From positions 1 through 6,979 of the forward strand of contig CAPBNZ010000046.1 of the NCBI GenBank assembly GCA_948585895.1: 6,979 nucleotides of DNA, in the 5' to 3' direction. The position numbers and the translations under genes were made by a program. Of this stretch, positions 5,050 to 6,979 are shown piece by piece. A model generated the notes under the pieces. It ran no database searches. It was not told where the DNA came from and saw only the letters and a program-made list of their open reading frames with translations. Numbering within the stretch: the first letter of the stretch is position 1; every line of letters begins with the position of its first letter. Origin of the DNA: an uncultured Clostridia bacterium (lineage in GTDB: Bacteria; Bacillota; Clostridia; TANB77; CAG-508).

Positions 5050-6459
5050 ATGACAATAACAAACATCATATTAATACTAGTAGTATTAGCCATTGTAGGT
5101 TATATCATTTTTTATAGTATTAAGAAAAAGAAAACCGCAGAAGTAGAAGTTCAAGTCAATGTAGATGACAAAACATATACAATCGAGAAAATGATTGAAT
5201 TTGTAAAAAGAAGATTAGATGAAATAACAAAAATCAATTTATATGACATAGGTCTTTCAGAAGAAGAATTAAAAAGAAGAAAAAATAAAAAATACGAATT
5301 AAAAAAAGCATTAAAAGGATGTACATATGGAGATGTAAATGATAAAAAATATGTGAAAGAATTGATTTTTGATTTATTACAAAAAGAGTATGGTGTAACA
5401 GAAAGCAACATATCAAAAGCTATTTCATTTGACATTCCTTCCCTTCTAACAGCACAAGACAAATTTGATATATTAATTTATAGTTATAAAAAAGAGTTTG
5501 GTTATGAAGCGTTAACAGAATTAATCAAAAAATATAATTTAGCGACCTTAAAATATGTAGAAGGAGAGACGAAACCTTCTTATGTAATAACCACAAACGA
5601 AATAGAAGAAATTTATGAAAAAGAAAATATTGTATTATCTTTTCATGACAAATTAGCAGTTGTAGTCCAAAGGATTTATCAACATTATAAAGGGTATAGT
5701 AGCATTGATGAAGTAAGAGACATGAATATAGATGGTGTATCAGGAGGAGTATCAGGACTTCCAGAAAGCTTTTTAAGCCAAGTTGCACAAACTGATGGAG
5801 ACTATTTAGAACAAGTATCAGAACATAAAGTACCAAGAGCTTGTGATAGCATTTGGATATTTTTCCAAGGTAAATCAATACGTTTAGCATTTTTATCTTT
5901 TGGAACAGAATCCGAATTAAAAAGAGTATGCCAAAATATTTATAAATATAACAATCCAGGACAATTATCTGACACCAATGGATACAAAATCAATGAAATG
6001 AAAGATGGTTCTCGTGTTGTTGTAGTAAGACCAAGTTTTTCTGAAACATGGGCGTTTTTTGTAAGAAAATTTGATGTTAAAAGAGCCACTTTAGAGCAAT
6101 TAGTAACTTTGCCAGGAAGTGAAGATGCCATTGAACTATTAAAATATCTAGTAAAAGGTGCAAGAATTACATCCATTACTGGTGAACAAGGTTCTGGTAA
6201 AACAACCTTGTTGATGGGAATGATTGAAAATATTTATGAAACGATGAACATTCGTGTTCAAGAAACAGCCTTCGAGCTTCACTTAAGAAAAATATATCCA
6301 ACCAGAAATATTTTAACATTTAGAGAAACAGATACCATTTCAGGACAAGAAGGTTTGGACGTTCAAAAGAAAACAGATGGTTCAGTAAACATTATCCGGA
6401 GAGGTTGCAACAGACCCTGTAGCATCTTGGATGATACAAGCAGCCCAAGTTGCATCTAA
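5050..6459 (+). CDS. CpaF/TadA-like secretion ATPase, N-terminal part, ended early by a frameshift
   Basis: As read, this frame gives 469 residues, but only about the first 449 are native. Residues 3-24 form a hydrophobic helix followed by KKKK, so the protein is probably membrane tethered; classical CpaF/TadA motors are soluble. The N-terminal domain (about 45-365) includes a GDYLEQVSEHKVPRACDSIW region and a basic DGSRVVVVRPSF stretch. The ATPase core has Walker A GEQGSGKTT (378-386, K384) and an Asp-box-like segment QETAFELHLRKIYP (404-417). After ...GSVNII the frame switches to RRGCNRPC and stops at 6457-6459. One surplus base at 6396-6397 explains this, because the +1 frame continues directly with GEVATDPVASW. 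The start is supported by AAGGAGGG (5033-5040), 9 nt upstream. This enzyme would power pilin or secretion-substrate export. Family call is firm; whether the gene is truly broken is not. Confidence 0.88.
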   Translation: MTITNIILILVVLAIVGYIIFYSIKKKKTAEVEVQVNVDDKTYTIEKMIEFVKRRLDEITKINLYDIGLSEEELKRRKNKKYELKKALKGCTYGDVNDKKYVKELIFDLLQKEYGVTESNISKAISFDIPSLLTAQDKFDILIYSYKKEFGYEALTELIKKYNLATLKYVEGETKPSYVITTNEIEEIYEKENIVLSFHDKLAVVVQRIYQHYKGYSSIDEVRDMNIDGVSGGVSGLPESFLSQVAQTDGDYLEQVSEHKVPRACDSIWIFFQGKSIRLAFLSFGTESELKRVCQNIYKYNNPGQLSDTNGYKINEMKDGSRVVVVRPSFSETWAFFVRKFDVKRATLEQLVTLPGSEDAIELLKYLVKGARITSITGEQGSGKTTLLMGMIENIYETMNIRVQETAFELHLRKIYPTRNILTFRETDTISGQEGLDVQKKTDGSVNIIRRGCNRPCSILDDTSSPSCI

Positions 6460-6979
6460 ATTTACTTTATTTACACACCATGCAAAAACCTTTCCAAACT
6501 TAGTAACAGCACTTCGAAATTCTATGCTTAGAACAGGTGTATTTAATGATGAAAAAACAGCAGAAGAACAAGTAATACAAGTTTTAAATTTCGATGTACA
6601 CCAAGTAAAAGACTTCAGGGGAAGAAGATACATAGAAAGAATAACGGAATGTATTCCATTGGAAAGTAAAAATGAGTATACTTTTGAACATAGAAATGAA
6701 AAGACATTAGAAGGAAAATTTGATAAGTTTTTTGATAATGCAACAAGATATTTTTCTAAAACAACAGATCGACAATTGTATACATATCGAAATATCATGG
6801 AATATGTGGATGGGGAATATGTAATAACCAATCCAATTACAAATACCAACATAAAGGAAATGCGTAATAATATGGATGAATCAGATGTGGAACAATTTGA
6901 TAAATTTGTTGAAAAACATTGGGGAAATCAATTAAGACAAACTATTCCAGTGAATAGTACAGCAGAAGAAGTAGAGCCA
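6398..6979 (+). pseudogene. C-terminal part of the CpaF/TadA-like ATPase, out of frame and cut by the window edge
   Basis: Reading from 6398, 194 codons stay open to the window edge and have no start of their own. They begin exactly where the upstream frame is lost, with GEVATDPVASWMIQAAQVA (Walker B region, catalytic glutamate in GEV). The His-box-like SKFTLFTHHAKTF comes next, then LVTALRNSML, and VHQVKDFRGRRYIERITEC, which matches the conserved basic C-terminal segment of TadA/CpaF. A further extension of over 100 residues follows (YTFEHRNEKTLEGKF, NATRYFSKTTDRQ, YRNIMEYVDGEYVI). The absence of any stop, the normal AT-rich codon use and the intact motifs show that this part has been under selection until very recently, or still is. 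With the surplus base removed, the two parts make one protein of at least 643 residues, longer than typical CpaF. Confidence 0.85.

Noticed and set aside
5151..6176. Several minus-strand open frames opposite the motor ATPase N-terminal region
   Set aside because: Their Leu/Ser/Phe-rich composition is what antisense of a Lys/Glu/Asn-rich gene produces, and none has a supporting start signal or family motif.
6391..6400. Programmed +1 frameshift as the explanation for the split ATPase
   Set aside because: Shifting +1 from ATC to TCC would leave the isoleucine tRNA badly paired, and there is no stop codon or known stimulatory signal at the site. A rare CGG codon alone is weak support, so a mutation or sequence error is more likely.
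6382..6852. 156-residue open frame on the minus strand
   Set aside because: It is antisense to the clearly conserved C-terminal part of the motor ATPase, has no ribosome binding site or recognisable motif, and is explained as a shadow of a gene poor in the relevant stop triplets.

Overview
The window is strongly AT-rich, uses AGA as the main arginine codon, and has strong AGGAG-type ribosome binding sites. It encodes an alpha/beta-type small acid-soluble spore protein next to a long-form ribosome hibernation factor. Together these point to a low-GC, endospore-forming Firmicute, most likely a clostridial lineage. I cannot name a genus from the sequence alone.

Layout. Positions 1-69 hold a perfect 30-bp inverted repeat flush with the left edge, followed by a degenerate 10-bp tandem repeat (61-100). 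A textbook vegetative promoter (135-163) then drives hpf (194-721, +). A hairpin at 752-778 lies between hpf and the convergent spore-protein gene (859-1056, -) and looks able to terminate both. A Cof-type HAD phosphatase (1263-2132, +) follows with its own promoter and terminator. Its start should be the ATG at 1263, not the upstream in-frame GTG at 1254, which overlaps the Shine-Dalgarno sequence.

From about 2256 to the right edge runs one tight co-directional operon that looks like the front end of a divergent Tad/Flp (type IVc) pilus or secretion locus. Its genes are a membrane-anchored SAF/CpaB-like protein (2346-3440), two consecutive ParA/MinD-fold TadZ/CpaE-like proteins (3458-4156 with a degenerate P-loop, 4199-5026 with a near-intact one), and a CpaF/TadA-like motor ATPase with an N-terminal transmembrane helix (5050 onward). 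By analogy with known Tad systems, the CpaB-like protein would act at the envelope, the TadZ-like pair would place the machine, and the ATPase would power it. TadB/TadC-like membrane platform genes and a pilin would be expected beyond the right edge, but they are not visible here.

The motor ATPase is broken by an apparent one-base insertion at 6396-6397, inside its Walker B region. The upstream frame stops at 6459, but the correct continuation stays open from 6398 to the edge and keeps the conserved Walker B, His-box and C-terminal motifs. This means a very recent mutation or a sequencing/assembly error. The most interesting features are the divergent Tad-like module itself (membrane-tethered motor, active/degenerate ParA pair, SAF domain split by an insertion), the palindromic triple TTCTAGGAA-type repeat upstream of the operon, and the long perfect hairpin at the left edge.
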